This document shows, in pieces, positions 22,861 through 33,710 of a stretch of 64,000 nucleotides of DNA (its first letter is position 1; every line of letters starts with the position of its first letter). Both the position numbers and the translations under genes were made by a program. The DNA is from Gelatoporia subvermispora B (taxonomy: Eukaryota; Basidiomycota; Agaricomycetes; Polyporales; Gelatoporiaceae), in assembly GCA_000320605.2 (NCBI GenBank), contig KB445791.1:3150576-3214575 (forward strand). Direction: 5' to 3'. The notes beneath the pieces were generated by a model. It was given only the letters and a program-made list of their open reading frames with translations, was not told the origin of the DNA and did not search any database.

Positions 22861-23736
22861 ACATAGGACGTCCCAGCGGTGGAAAGGGCCTGCCGCAGCG
22901 ACGACTACTTATACCATTTACGATTTTGCACCCATTTATGACCCGTATGTCCCAGTTCATGTCGTTCCCGCCTCTGTCGGCGCTACCATCCCGTCGTCAT
23001 AACATACATAGTGCACGAGCATGGCACTGCCCTTGTCTCCTGCGAGGATCAATGGATCGGGACTTCCTCACACCTCTGATGACAGTGTTTTGTCTACCTC
23101 GCCTCCAGTGTTTGTTCTAGTGTTCCAGGAGATATCATATTGCATTTATTCAGGTGTCGCGCGTACACGACTTTGGTCGTCGCGAACATGCCATAGTACA
23201 GCGAGATCAGATCTTGACCAAGCGTTGGTACGTCCATCCCACGTGTGATTGCCCGAGTGATCGCCCTTTCCATTTTCGCGCGAATGGTTGCCCTCACGTA
23301 CCAGGATCTGCCCGACAACCTGTCCTCGTTCAGATATTCCGAGACAAGGAGCAAGTTGACCGGTATGAACGAGTCGAAGCAGTCACACCCGCTTTGAACA
23401 TGGTCGACTCCTTCAAGATCGCCCCTGATAGCACCCGCGTGTTAACGCGTCATGCGCGTAAGTATCCGCGCCGGTCAGCCTTGACGCAAGTATTGACCCT
23501 TCGCTCTCTGTATGTCACCTTAGCCGTTGACTTTTGCGATGCTCATCACATGAACACCGTGCACTGGTCATGCTGGTCAGAGAAGCTATGCACCTGACTG
23601 CCTCCGATGTTCTCCCGGCGGCAGGAGGCTGGTGCCCCGACCATTATTGATGACAGCCCGGAGCGTCCTCGAGAACACGTCACAAGGTAGAATATAAAAT
23701 GCGGGCTCTGGCCTGCGGTGCCGTCAACTTGTTGAG
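22861..23736. other. intergenic region with mannanase promoter
   Basis: No coding sequence was recognised between RAC1 and the mannanase. The right end carries the mannanase core promoter. Confidence 0.4.
23693..23699 (+). promoter_or_regulatory. TATA box of the mannanase gene
   Basis: TATAAAA sits 44 bp upstream of the start codon at 23737, close for a fungal gene, so a short 5' leader is expected. Confidence 0.6.
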
Positions 23737-26119
23737 ATGCGTTCCCTGCTCTACTCGAGTTTGCTGGCTCTCTGCGGTGCTCTGTGGGCGCGTGCCTTTG
23801 CTCAAGCGGCGGCCACACAAAAACGCTCAGTTCCTCCGGGGTTCGTGACTACCAATGGCAGGAACTTCGAACTTGACGGGAAACCTTTCGTGTGTTCTGA
23901 GGTGGTCGTCACGCATATTGTCTACTGAAATCGTAATGTCTGTCTAGGCATTTGTTGGAGCGAATGCATACGTATATCGTTTCTTGCCCTCGCATGTTGA
24001 CTGTGACCCAATAATGTTACCTAGTGGCTACCTCTCCTGAACACTGAGAGAGATGTCGACTACACAATGCAACAGATCCAGGCCTCTGGTGCTAAAGTCG
24101 TGCGTACATGGGTACGTCTTGTTGGTCACTCTCGGTGCATTATCTGACTTGACTGACAATAACTTGTGCCATAGGCGTTCAATGCCATCAACGAGACTGA
24201 GCTACCGAGTGCCACTGAGACTGGTCTGACGTACTACCAAGTGAGGAGTCTGTCGCGCTATACCCCTAATTGTTCGTATTTATCCGGCTACCAGGTCTGG
24301 AACAGCAGTGACTGGGTCGTGAATGATGGCCCGCAAGGTCTTCAGAGGCTTGACTATGTCGTATCTTCTGCCGAAAAACACGGCCTGAAACTGATAGTCA
24401 CCTTCGGTAATAACTGGTACGTCACTCTACCACTCAGACACTGGTCTTTCGCATTATGTAATGTGTAACGATTTGCAGGGCAGCATATGGCGTATGTCGT
24501 CCCCTCGATCGATAATACAACATTTGCCTCAACATGGTTCTTCATTGTACAGGGTATTGAGCTATACATCAATTGGATATATGGTGCAGAGAATGCTACG
24601 CACGACATCTTCTTCACTGATCCCGCCATTATTGCCTCGTATCGTGAGTCCGTCAACACCATTGTCTACCATGTCTCATCAAGAGTTCAGAGCGTTACAT
24701 CAAGACTATCGTGGAACGCTACAAGGAATCAAGTGCTGTATTTGCCTGGGAACTTGTAAACGAGGCTCGCTGCACTGGAGACATACTCTCTGCAGGACCA
24801 AATTGTGTACCCGGCTCCAACACTCTCAAGACTTGGTACAGCCAGCAGTCCGATTTCGTTCGCAGCCTGTGTGTTATTCACACCTCCGCCTATCGCCAAT
24901 CGGCTCTGCTGATGACTCATGCTGCAGAGACGCAAACCACATGATTACGGCTGGTGGCGAAGGTCAATTCTTCTCGGCACATCCTGCAGAATAGTGGGTA
25001 CAATGTCCAGGATAAACCTATCACGGATACTGATAATGGACAAGTTGGTTTGACGGTTCGCTCGTAAGCGATTACAACTTCAATGGTCAGGCGGGAGAAG
25101 ATTTCGCTGGTGATCTTGAACTACCAAACCTCGACTTCGCAGGATATGTAGGTTTCTTCCGACCATTTTATCACGTACTATCGCTCACATGCATTTCGTT
25201 CTCCAAGCATATGTACCCGCAAACATGGTAAGTATAACGCTGACCGAGCAATCCGGCGGTCGCTTTGACCCCAGTGTGCGACAACTCTAGGTATCCGGAA
25301 TTGGTGAACAATGCCATATATCTAGCGAGAACGCCCCTGAACTTTCCCTCATTCGTCGTAGGATTTCCCTGGCTCCAACTTTTCAGTAGAGGAGTGGGGA
25401 CTGGGGTGGATTAGCGATCATGCCTCAGGTACGGGTAATCGTATCACTTCATGTCATCCAACTCAGCGCCCACCCTGTGTAGCGGCTGCAAAAGCGAACA
25501 AGCCTTTGATTATTGAGGAATTTGGTGTCACTGGATTGCGTATGTCCTCAATTTCTTGTCGACCTACGAGAAGCTGCTGACAATTGAGCAGAAAACAAGA
25601 CGGATATTTACCCGTCATGGGTGCAGCACGCTCTTGACACTGGTCATGCGTGAGTAGCCGTGTTCAATGTCGTCAATGCCGCTGACCTCAACTCTTCGCC
25701 ATCGTAGAGGGTGCGTTCGCTTGTACCAATTCCTCGAAGCCTTATAACCTTTAGTTGCAAGGGTTATGCCGTGGCAATTTGGCGTGCTCGGTCTAACAGA
25801 GGACGGCGGTAATCGGGCCATTAAGTACTCCGACCAGATTTTCCGTGGGGTATGTCTAATTCCATGACACTCTAATGATGTGACTGAGATGCTATCATAT
25901 TCACAGGCTTCGCCCAACGACGGTAAGTGCGGCATTTAATCGTTCAACACACAAAGTGTTAAAGCTGCTCGTAGGCAACACATTCTACCCTAACCAGACA
26001 CAAGTATGGGATATCTTCACGTAAGCCGCTCGCTTTACAGTCCATTATCTCTGTGTTGACACTCAGATTACTCTGCATACAGAAAGGCTGCGAGTGTTCA
26101 AAGCGAACGCTCTGGATAG
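23737..26119 (+). CDS. secreted GH5 (subfamily 7-like) endo-1,4-beta-mannanase
   Basis: Twenty exons can be joined without a stop: 23737-23889, 23948-23971, 24025-24111, 24175-24240, 24295-24416, 24479-24491, 24553-24643, 24691-24868, 24928-24993, 25045-25147, 25208-25227, 25291-25303, 25362-25428, 25483-25539, 25592-25649, 25708-25710, 25762-25849, 25907-25922, 25975-26020 and 26083-26119. The product is 435 aa. A signal peptide (residues 1 to about 23) precedes the family start [17 protein letters not shown]. The acid/base Glu is in AWELVNE (Glu210) and the nucleophile in IIEEFGVTG (Glu347). [24 protein letters not shown] and [18 protein letters not shown] are typical of fungal GH5_7. It cleaves beta-1,4-mannan backbones of plant hemicellulose outside the cell. 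The gene is extremely fragmented, with exons of 13, 20, 13 and 3 nt. Confidence 0.9.
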
Positions 26120-26310
26120 TCACTGATCGGGGTCGCGAATGTTGGTACAACACGATGGAGTCATCCATGCCCAATTCCTGTATTTTGAATACAATTGGAT
26201 TCGTGGGGTGTTACGTCTTGCAATCATAACCAAAACGCGCGTATCACAGCTTCATAGAGAGTCAATCAGTCTTCCGCGAACAGTGAGACGAACCGGCATG
26301 CGCACATAGT

Positions 26311-26716
26311 CTAGTTAGACGATACCCTTGCACGTTCTGTGACCGAAATACCTTCCGTGATCGCTTTTGTCTCTCCCTGACGCCTGTCGGATGTCGACAT
26401 TGCATATACTTTTGAGAGGTGACACTTGGCATCCTGCCATACTTTCACTCTGTGCAATGGCGTTGTAGTCTCTATGATTCGACGTAGTTAGGACTGCTTA
26501 CGATACGTTAAGCTCCCTCCCGAACATTTTCACTGCATATCGGTATGGTGCCCCAGCCGTAAGCACCAGTGACACGTTTTCCCCACTATGAATGAGTATA
26601 GTCGCTCCTGTCCTGGACCCATCTTCTGTCCGCAAGACCTGCATGGTCGCGGGATGAAGCGTGTCGTTGGCAAATTCAAATAAAACCTCGTATGGGATCG
26701 TGCAAGTCGGTGACAT
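26311..26716 (-). CDS. small protein of unknown family (copy A)
   Basis: Two exons (26716-26502, 26449-26311; 52-nt intron) encode 117 aa. It is clearly related to the gene at 32952: compare IPYEVLFEFANDT with TQYEVLLDFTNDT, HSGENVSLVLTAG with HPGESITLVLSAG, and the next exon's VWQDAKCHLS with TWRDTNCAVS. Copy A lacks the intron that splits the AG/G codon pair in copy B. No signal peptide, membrane segment or known motif was found. The gene ends 191 bp from the mannanase stop, tail to tail. The 3' end after GISVTE may be truncated relative to copy B. Confidence 0.6.
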
Positions 26717-27190
26717 GATGGAGGCAATCGCGGGAGATGCTTCTGGCACGATCACGCATTTATGTACTAATACCCCGCTCTGCCCTCCATCTATATGCCG
26801 TGAAGGTGCAATTGTCCGTGCTTTACAGGGAAGGAAGGAAGGCGCAAGGTTCGAGGAACAGTACACAATTGTCCTCTGTATATCGAATAGTACGTCACGC
26901 CACCAGGTCAATGTGTCGCAATGTCTTTGAACCTACCCGCAAAGCAGCGCTTAATGGGTTTCAAGGGATCGGATCTGGTTCGAGGGAAGAACAGCGTCTG
27001 TTGTATTCACACGACACATCCCATGCAGTTGGTCCTTATTGTCTGCAGGAAGTCACGTTACTCCGAATACTGGGGAACACTTGATGCGATAAGGTATCTA
27101 AAACGCGAAGACGAAGCGTGAATTCGAGCAGTACGCGTTCGAGGCAGGTAGATCGGTACGTACAAAGGCGAGAACGGGTATGTCCGGATA
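26717..27190. other. intergenic region
   Basis: About 470 bp upstream of copy A and downstream of the exonuclease gene. Short overlapping open frames only; nothing recognised. Confidence 0.4.
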
Positions 27191-27998
27191 TCACATCGAC
27201 GCCAACTGCGGCTTCCACCCTTCAGCTCGCATTTTGCGTACAATTTGCAAGACATTCTTGCAGTCATCGATACCAGAGTGATGTCTACCCTCGAGCTCCA
27301 GCCGCAGCTTTCGGAGCATGCCCAACATGTCATTCTGGTAGCGCATGCCATACTGTTTCCTAAACGCCTGCTTGATGTTGATCCAGCGGTTATACGGCGG
27401 AATCAGGTCTCCGGCCTCATCTAGACCATGCTCACTTTCACTCAGGGCGAGCTGCCGCGGGAGCATGGTCTTGAGGTCCCAATCGCCGCACGTAAGGAAC
27501 GCAGCAGACTCGGCGGCATCGTAGATACCATGAGATCTCAGGAAGTCCTGAAACCGACTCCACACCTCTGGGAATGGCTGCGCAGCATCCACAGTGTCCT
27601 GGGTGAGGCAAGCCGGTAAGTTCATCCTATTGTTCTCGCATGGAAAGGGACCATACCTGGGTGATTCCGGTAAGCTTCGTACAAAATGCAGTCAGAGTCG
27701 GGCTAATGATAGGGCGGACATATTCGTGGAATGTCGCCTGGACCTCGTCCTTCTGGATATCGTATAGCAGGGTAGGGAATTCAATGATCTCGGGCGGGCC
27801 TCTCAAATCATCTCCACAAGTCGCTTCAAAGTCCAAAATGAGAAGGTACTGCAGAGGTTTCTGAGTTGTGGGGGACTGCATGATGGTAGACTTGTAAGAG
27901 AGGTTAGTACCAGTAGCTGTGAATGACAGCCGCCGTACAGACGGTGAATTCATGATCGAGACGCGTCCGCATGAAGCCAGCCGTATCATGATACCCAA
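27191..27998 (-). CDS. ERI1-like DEDDh 3'-5' exonuclease
   Basis: Two exons (27998-27657 and 27598-27191) give 249 aa. The DEDDh motifs are visible: LILDFEATCGDD (motif I), LTCGDWDLKTML (motif II) and the H-x4-D motif in HHSGIDDCKN (motif III). EIIEFPTLLYD and ISPTLTAFCTKLTGIT are strongly ERI1/ERI3-like. Family members trim the 3' ends of 5.8S rRNA, histone mRNA or small RNAs. The segment before the exonuclease domain (about 39 residues, basic, Ser/Arg-rich) could be a mitochondrial presequence if the first ATG is used. An internal ATG at about 27881 would give a cytosolic or nuclear form without it. Confidence 0.85.
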
Positions 27999-28265
27999 GT
28001 TAGAGGCCGCGGAATTCGCGAGTGCACAGCTTGGATGTCAGAGACCTATATCATATGTATCTGAGAATATCGGAGCTCGATCACTCTGAAGTGGGAAGTA
28101 CAGTTCCTACATTGGAACACGGTAAGATGCACAGTGGTATGACAAACGAGCAGAACATGAAAAAACTATGTACTAGTAGAGATGGTAATATTGAACGGGT
28201 CGTTAATCATGACAATTCATCCCAGGATGTTGTGGCAAGAGATGATTCGCTGGAACGGCGAAGCT

Positions 28266-29014
28266 TTACCATCCAAGAAGGTGACCAATTCTCCTCCTAA
28301 AGTCGATCTTGATGTCAACGCATGTCATTTCCTCGTCCTCATCGGTGTAACCTTGGATGTGAACGGAAAAGGGGGCTATGAAGACTCGTTAGGACAACCT
28401 CTACACAAAGACGCCAAGCACTTACCATAAGGGATCTCCCTCGGCAACGCAACGCTGTGCGTCACCTCATGCTGGCCCTCCTCAACGGGGCACTGGATCT
28501 CAGCGTCGGCATTCCGACTGCGAAGGATTGTCAGATAAGTTGGCTGTTGGAAAATGAGCGTGCTTACGCTTCATCGCACAGATCGAACTCTTTCTGCAAC
28601 AACTTGATAGCACCAACTTTCACAACGACATCGGCGTACGCTCCATCCTGTACGCGAAGGTTGTTCAATGCGAAACTCCAAAAAGACACCTGTTCGCGTA
28701 CCTTAATCTGCTTATTTGCGAAGCCCTTGACGGTGACTGTGAGATTCTGCCCGCGTTCCGGCGGGTCAGGGCTGATATCGATGCTTTGGATTTGAACCGG
28801 GTCGCTGTCGTGCCCTGGGCGTAACGTAACGAATGAGACACGATGAACCGGATCAGAGCACAGCATATGGCGTACCACAGGACGACCAGGACCACTTGTC
28901 ACTCATAACCTGAGGAGTCTCGCTCTGGACGAGCTCTTGCTGAGTGACAGGATTTGCGAGGGCATATCCGCTGAACGCGGCAGCTAGTAGCACAAGGAAC
29001 GAGAAACGAGCCAT
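28266..29014 (-). CDS. secreted ML-domain (MD-2/NPC2-like) lipid-binding protein
   Basis: Five exons (29014-28876, 28814-28702, 28647-28568, 28517-28426, 28375-28266) encode 177 aa. A signal peptide is followed by the ML core: DPVQIQSIDISPDPPERG, GAYADVVVKVGAIKLLQK, FDLCDEA, EIQCPVEEGQHEV and YTDEDEEMTCVDIKIDF. The conserved cysteines of the fold are present. Fungal homologues are annotated as phosphatidylglycerol/phosphatidylinositol transfer proteins, and NPC2 relatives carry sterols in the vacuole lumen. Ligand unknown. The start codon was chosen because it opens the signal peptide. Confidence 0.9.
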
Positions 29015-29415
29015 GAGAAGAGTCGTAACGGAGATCGTGAACACGGACGGTGGTGATGGTATACAACAGTCAAGATGTGGAGGCAAGGCGGGGTGCCCGG
29101 CGGGCGGTTGGGGGAGGCGTCATGCGTGGGAACATATTCCTAAACGGGCTATGACTGAGGGAGGTGGGGCGATGCATTGGGCGCCAACGTGGGGCGGTCA
29201 CGGTCGCTGCGCGCAGCTGTGCCACACCGCGCTGAGCCCGTACCCTTTCCCTCCATCATCTACATTTCTTTCTTCAACGCCGGCACTCTGGTAGCTGCCC
29301 ATTCTCCTCTTCCACGACAAGAATCCCCCCAACAACCGTTACTGACTTGATACTGGCGACACGCCGACCTACATTGCCGTTACGTGCCAGTTATCCCTAA
29401 TCCCCAGTAAACGTC
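29015..29415. other. divergent promoter region
   Basis: About 400 bp shared by the ML-domain gene (minus) and the four-helix membrane protein gene (plus). No coding sequence. Confidence 0.45.
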
Positions 29416-30657
29416 ATGAAGCCTAGAGAATACTGCTGTTGCGCCATCCCGATCGTCTACGCTGGCATATATGTCACCCTAATAGAGCAGTTTGTGCTCG
29501 GTATGCTGGCTGGTACCCTGTCAGTCGCCACTCCCGCTAGTAAGTCTGGATTGCAATCATCGTCGTTATGGTGTTCACGCCGCTTCTCAGTCGTCGGTGC
29601 ATCGACGCCTTCATTTGCAAAGTGGATCTTCGCAATCATATGCTATGTCGGTGCCGCCCTTCAAATCATTGGTTTATATGGTGTTGTGAAGGTGGGCACG
29701 CGACCGCTCTGAATTTGTGCAGGATATGTGTGAACGATTTGCCTGTGTTTATAGGAAAGGCCAATCATGTTCAGGCGTTACACTACGTTGCACCTACTCA
29801 TCACTGTTGCGGCGTTTTCGATTGCCGTAGTGTGGATCATTATCTCTGCAACCAGACACACGCAAGCCAAGAGCAGCTGCCAGAGTACCTTCTTCAGAGG
29901 TAACCCAGGTGTGATCACCTCCGAAGGTAACCTACTCTGTGACATTTTCCCTTGGGTCGATGTTGGTGTTATGGGCGGCCTTTGGGTTTTGCTCGCTATT
30001 GTGCAGGTATGATGACGTTGCAGAGGCCATGTATCTGATTTAACTTGTTGGTGACATCATCAGGGCTACCTTTGCGTTGTTCTTTCCTCCTTCAGTAAAG
30101 GACAGGAGCGCGATCACTTGAAGTACGATTCCCTCTACGACATGACCAAGCCGTTCAATAACGACATACCTATGGACGAGCGCGGCGGCCCTTGGGATTC
30201 CCGTCCTTCCACTGAGTCTCTGGTAGGGCCCGGTGGTTATCACACCCGTCACAGCAGCATAGCCAGTGTCTCAACTGTCCTTGCCTCCAGAGTCGAGAAG
30301 CCTAATGACTTCCCCTCTTATCCGCCTGCACCCGAAAATGCCTATACGCAAGAACCCGGAGCCACTCCCCGTGCGCATGAGTACTATGATCCAGGCTACG
30401 ATACCAGTGTGGGATATCCTGAGCCGATCCAGAATCATCCGGGTGCGTTTTAATTTCGCGCTTCATTGGGTGCCATTGGGTTGCTACTTCCTGGCTCTCG
30501 ATGGTCTGTATTTATCCATGTATCTCTGACCCCTTTTCCACGCGTTCTGACTTTTGCTACCATAGCGGAAGGTTCATTCCGGCGGAAAACACCCCGGCTG
30601 CAGAAGCCGCAATCCGATGACTATGATGTGTACCCGCCGTACAATCGCTATCCTTAG
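29416..30657 (+). CDS. four-helix membrane protein, function unknown
   Basis: Five exons (29416-29539, 29591-29691, 29755-30006, 30064-30442, 30566-30657) give 315 aa. Four hydrophobic helices can be seen: IPIVYAGIYVTLIEQFVLG, IFAIICYVGAALQIIGLYG, LHLLITVAAFSIAVVWIII and VDVGVMGGLWVLLAIVQ. They are followed by a cytosolic tail of about 160 residues rich in Pro, Ser and Tyr. The opening KPREYCCCAIPIVYAG is, in my experience, typical of a basidiomycete-specific membrane family. An extracellular-type loop with two Cys lies between helices 3 and 4. No enzymatic motif was found, and tetraspan topology is inferred from hydrophobicity only. Confidence 0.82.
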
Positions 30658-30884
30658 CACCATACATTTCCCCGATGCCGTTGTATTCTAGGACCTTGGC
30701 GGGATTCACAAGGACTCTGTGTGGACTATTTAGCTTTGCTGTCAGGACTCGCGAATGCTATTACCTTTCCCGTTCACTCTTCTGCCTCGTTGTGACGTCC
30801 GAATCCCTAGCACCGGAAAACGGCCTGAGAATCCTCGCCCCAGACCGGAGAGCTTCGTCTGGTACCGCAGCCGCGAGCCGAGCA

Positions 30885-32209
30885 TCATGCAGCCTGAAGC
30901 TCTCGCGATTGTACAGCTGCCCAGGGCCCTAACTCCAAGAGGAAACGGCGATCACGAGCCATCTTTTCCCATCTTTCGGCTCGACCTTCCTCTGCGAGGA
31001 GCTGATACCGGAAATCCAGGTACACCTCTTCCGGGGGAACTGCGCGGAGCAGCACGGTGGTTTCGAGGGTATTGCATACGCCGCGTTCCTCCGCGATCCA
31101 GGGTATCGCATACCACGCGTTCGCCACTTTAAGCTTGAGGACGGAAATGGCAGGTGGTAGTGCCAGCACAAAATTTGTTTTCAGTTCATTTACCGTTGTT
31201 AGCGATAACGCGAAGTACCGCAAGTGAGGCATACTTTCCAGGCACTTCGCAATAGCTGTGCTGCTCAGATGACCGCATCCAATGAGGACGAGCTTCTCCA
31301 AACTGCTGCCCGATATTGAAGCCAGGGAATGGAGGTGACGATCACGAATATGGAAGCCGAGGTTGTTGCTGAGCGCGTATGAAAACGCTTCCAATTTCGC
31401 ACCAGCGAAGCAATCCTCGAAGGTGTGTTGGTCGAAATAATTTCCGCTAAGGCCTATCAATGCGAGGTTTCGCAGCGCTGGCATGGTGAGCGATGCGGGC
31501 AAATGGCAAGCTCCGGAGAGACGCAAGGTCTCGACATGTGACGGTTGGATGACGTCGAAACAGTCCACTCTAGTGGATAAGTCGACATATATCTCATATG
31601 TCGTCAGCAGATTGTCGCAGCCAAACGGAAACATCGTCCTCTCAAAATCTAGAGCGACACGCTGTCCTATGTTGAGCGTTGTCAATTGTCAATCAAAGAG
31701 CCCATGGACTTCCAGAATTATGTACCTTGAAGGTCAGAGTAGAAACCTTGACTACAGGGGAACACACGCAGCCGTCGCAGTCGCAGCATGCCGCGGAGGG
31801 CAACGTGCAGCATGGAGAGCGGCGTCATCGGCTTCAGATCAGTCAGTTCAGATACTTTGTGCGATCTACGGCAATCTCCCACCTCTCCGTGGGCATTCGG
31901 TCTCAGAACACGACCATCATTTGCGACGTCGACCCATTCTATTTGAGCGGAGAGAGCCGTGTCCACATGAGCAATGAAGGCGCGTATCTGCCGCTCGTGT
32001 CTAAGAGAAATATATCGCCGGAGCAAGGCGCCAGCTTCGGTCTCGATTTGCCTGCAGGTCAATAGGAGTCGTAAATGTACATTTGACGGCTGCTGTTTGG
32101 CTCGTATGTGCAGATGCTCCGAAAGGAATCTATCGTAAATGAGCAGGCGGAGCTCGAGAGGTAGGCCAAGAAAGGTTGGCTCGGGGGACATGGCGTTCGA
32201 CGGATTCAC
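30885..32209 (-). CDS. F-box-like/LRR-like protein
   Basis: Two exons (32209-31726, 31666-30885) encode 421 aa, or 415 if the second ATG at 32191 is used. The N-terminal motif LGLPLELRLLIYDRFL with LLLTCRQIETEAG is the fungal F-box-like/2EXR-type opening. The second exon is leucine-rich (HVETLRLSGACHLPAS, LEKLVLIGCGHLSS). Probable substrate receptor or scaffold; target not predictable. Confidence 0.75.
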
Positions 32210-32951
32210 GGGCCTACTGCTGCGATGTCACCACTTCGATCGAACTGCGAGATGGTAGCACGCTAAATATCGAGAGTACGGACGAAGCGGACGACAATGC
32301 GAAGGAGAGGCGGGGCCGAGGAGGCTGGTTTCAGGATATTTTCGCGGGAGTAAGCCACGGGAGGGGGTCATGTGCCGTTAAGTAGAAACCATACATGGAA
32401 GTAAACGCCCGTGTTGATTTGAGTGCCTGCGTGGTTCGCGTTCGATTCACAACGTCTGCCTTGCTGTTTGGGCGTGCCCCATCGCCATCCGGTCGCCAAT
32501 TGCCCCTTCCATCCTGTTCGTGGGCATCATGCTCGACAACCTTGTTTCTGTTGGGCCGCCCGAGGCCTCGAGCCATCGCATTTTCTCGCACAACAAGCCG
32601 CAACGTGGCAACCGAGCGGCGGGCGTTTGCCAAATTGACATTGGATCAAGATAATAGGGCATTTTCGCGTTCCGCTGTGGCCGCAGCATTCTCAACGTTC
32701 TGTCATCTCGAGCAGAACGAGTTGATATCTACCCTCTGCACCTTCCCTGCGCTGTTCCTCCCTTCCCGCGACGGCCCGTGGTTTCTGGAAGCAGGTGTCA
32801 ACCAGAGCAAAGTCCCTTCTCTCGTATTACGCGCCCTTCTTTCTCGCACTCCCCTTGCATCTTATTGCTTCCGCCTCCTATTCCCCGACAGTACTTACCG
32901 GGTCTCCCTGCACACTACGTCCACTTCTCCTCTCGCTGGCACTTCGCGACT
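32210..32951. other. divergent intergenic region
   Basis: About 740 bp between the F-box-like gene (minus) and copy B of the small protein family (plus). A long open frame (32395-33060, +) overlaps it, but it has no recognisable content and ends inside copy B. Confidence 0.4.
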
Positions 32952-33710
32952 ATGCCTGCACCCACCCAGTACGAAGTGCTGCTGGATTTCACCAACGACA
33001 CCCCGGATTGCGCGTCGCTACAGCTGCTGCAGGACTACGGTCGAAATCCCGGAGCGATAGTGCTGTTACATCCCGGAGAAAGTATCACGCTTGTGTTATC
33101 CGCAGGTTGGTTCTTGATCTTTTCGATATGTTTGTGACTTCTCTGATTTCAACAACAAGGGGTCGTGTACCAATACGCGCTCAAGACGCGGTCAAAAGTG
33201 GCAAACGTAACGTGAGTTGCACTCGTACGAGCTGCGATTGCTAGACTAGATGCTTACTAAGTCCGATGTTGCCACAGTGCGCGAACATGGAGAGACACAA
33301 ACTGCGCCGTGTCGCAGCTATTCCCTGTGGGGACAATGTCTGCGGCGTCGTCAATACAAGAATCAAGGAGACCTGTGCAAGGCATCACAGTGGATCGTTT
33401 GTGGCGGGATATGCGATTCTGCATGTGGAACGACCCGTAATGACTAACACCGGTAGGTCAGTATGCGGCGGAAGAGCGGCAAGCAATAACCTTCCCTTAC
33501 GTCCAGCAGCATTATTGCAACACTGTGAGACGCTGTGCGACGACAGTTGCTTGCCACTTTCTCAACATCATCTCCAGGCGTCTGGACGTCTTGCTGCGGC
33601 ATGGAGAAGTCGTGGTATTGGGGGAAGGGACTGCATCGGCGGTGCCGCCAGTGAATTTCATCCTCGGACTACAGCACAATAATTATCCAAGACGCACACC
33701 GATTGCGTAA
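32952..33710 (+). CDS. small protein of unknown family (copy B)
   Basis: Proposed exons are 32952-33105, 33160-33211, 33278-33396 and 33457-33710, giving 192 aa. The last intron (60 nt, gtttgt...ggtag, with a tgactaac branch site) removes an in-frame stop at 33438-33440 and opens about 85 further codons. Without that splice the protein would end at 122 aa. The first 90 residues match copy A at 26311-26716 (YEVLLDFTNDT, HPGESITLVLSAG, TWRDTNCAVS). The last part (QQHYCNTVRRC, FLNIISRRLDVLLRHGE) has no recognised motif. No signal peptide or membrane helix was seen. Function unknown. Confidence 0.6.

Noticed and set aside
24928..25010. Apparent stop codon (TAG) after PAE in the mannanase, suggesting a pseudogene
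   Set aside because: A gtgggt donor two bases into that codon, at 24994, splices to 25045 and gives PAEYWFDG in frame, so the gene is intact.
32395..33060. 221-codon open frame spanning the start of copy B
   Set aside because: Frame differs from the conserved copy A/B protein, no features, and it runs through a Ser/Thr/Leu-rich pyrimidine tract typical of a promoter.
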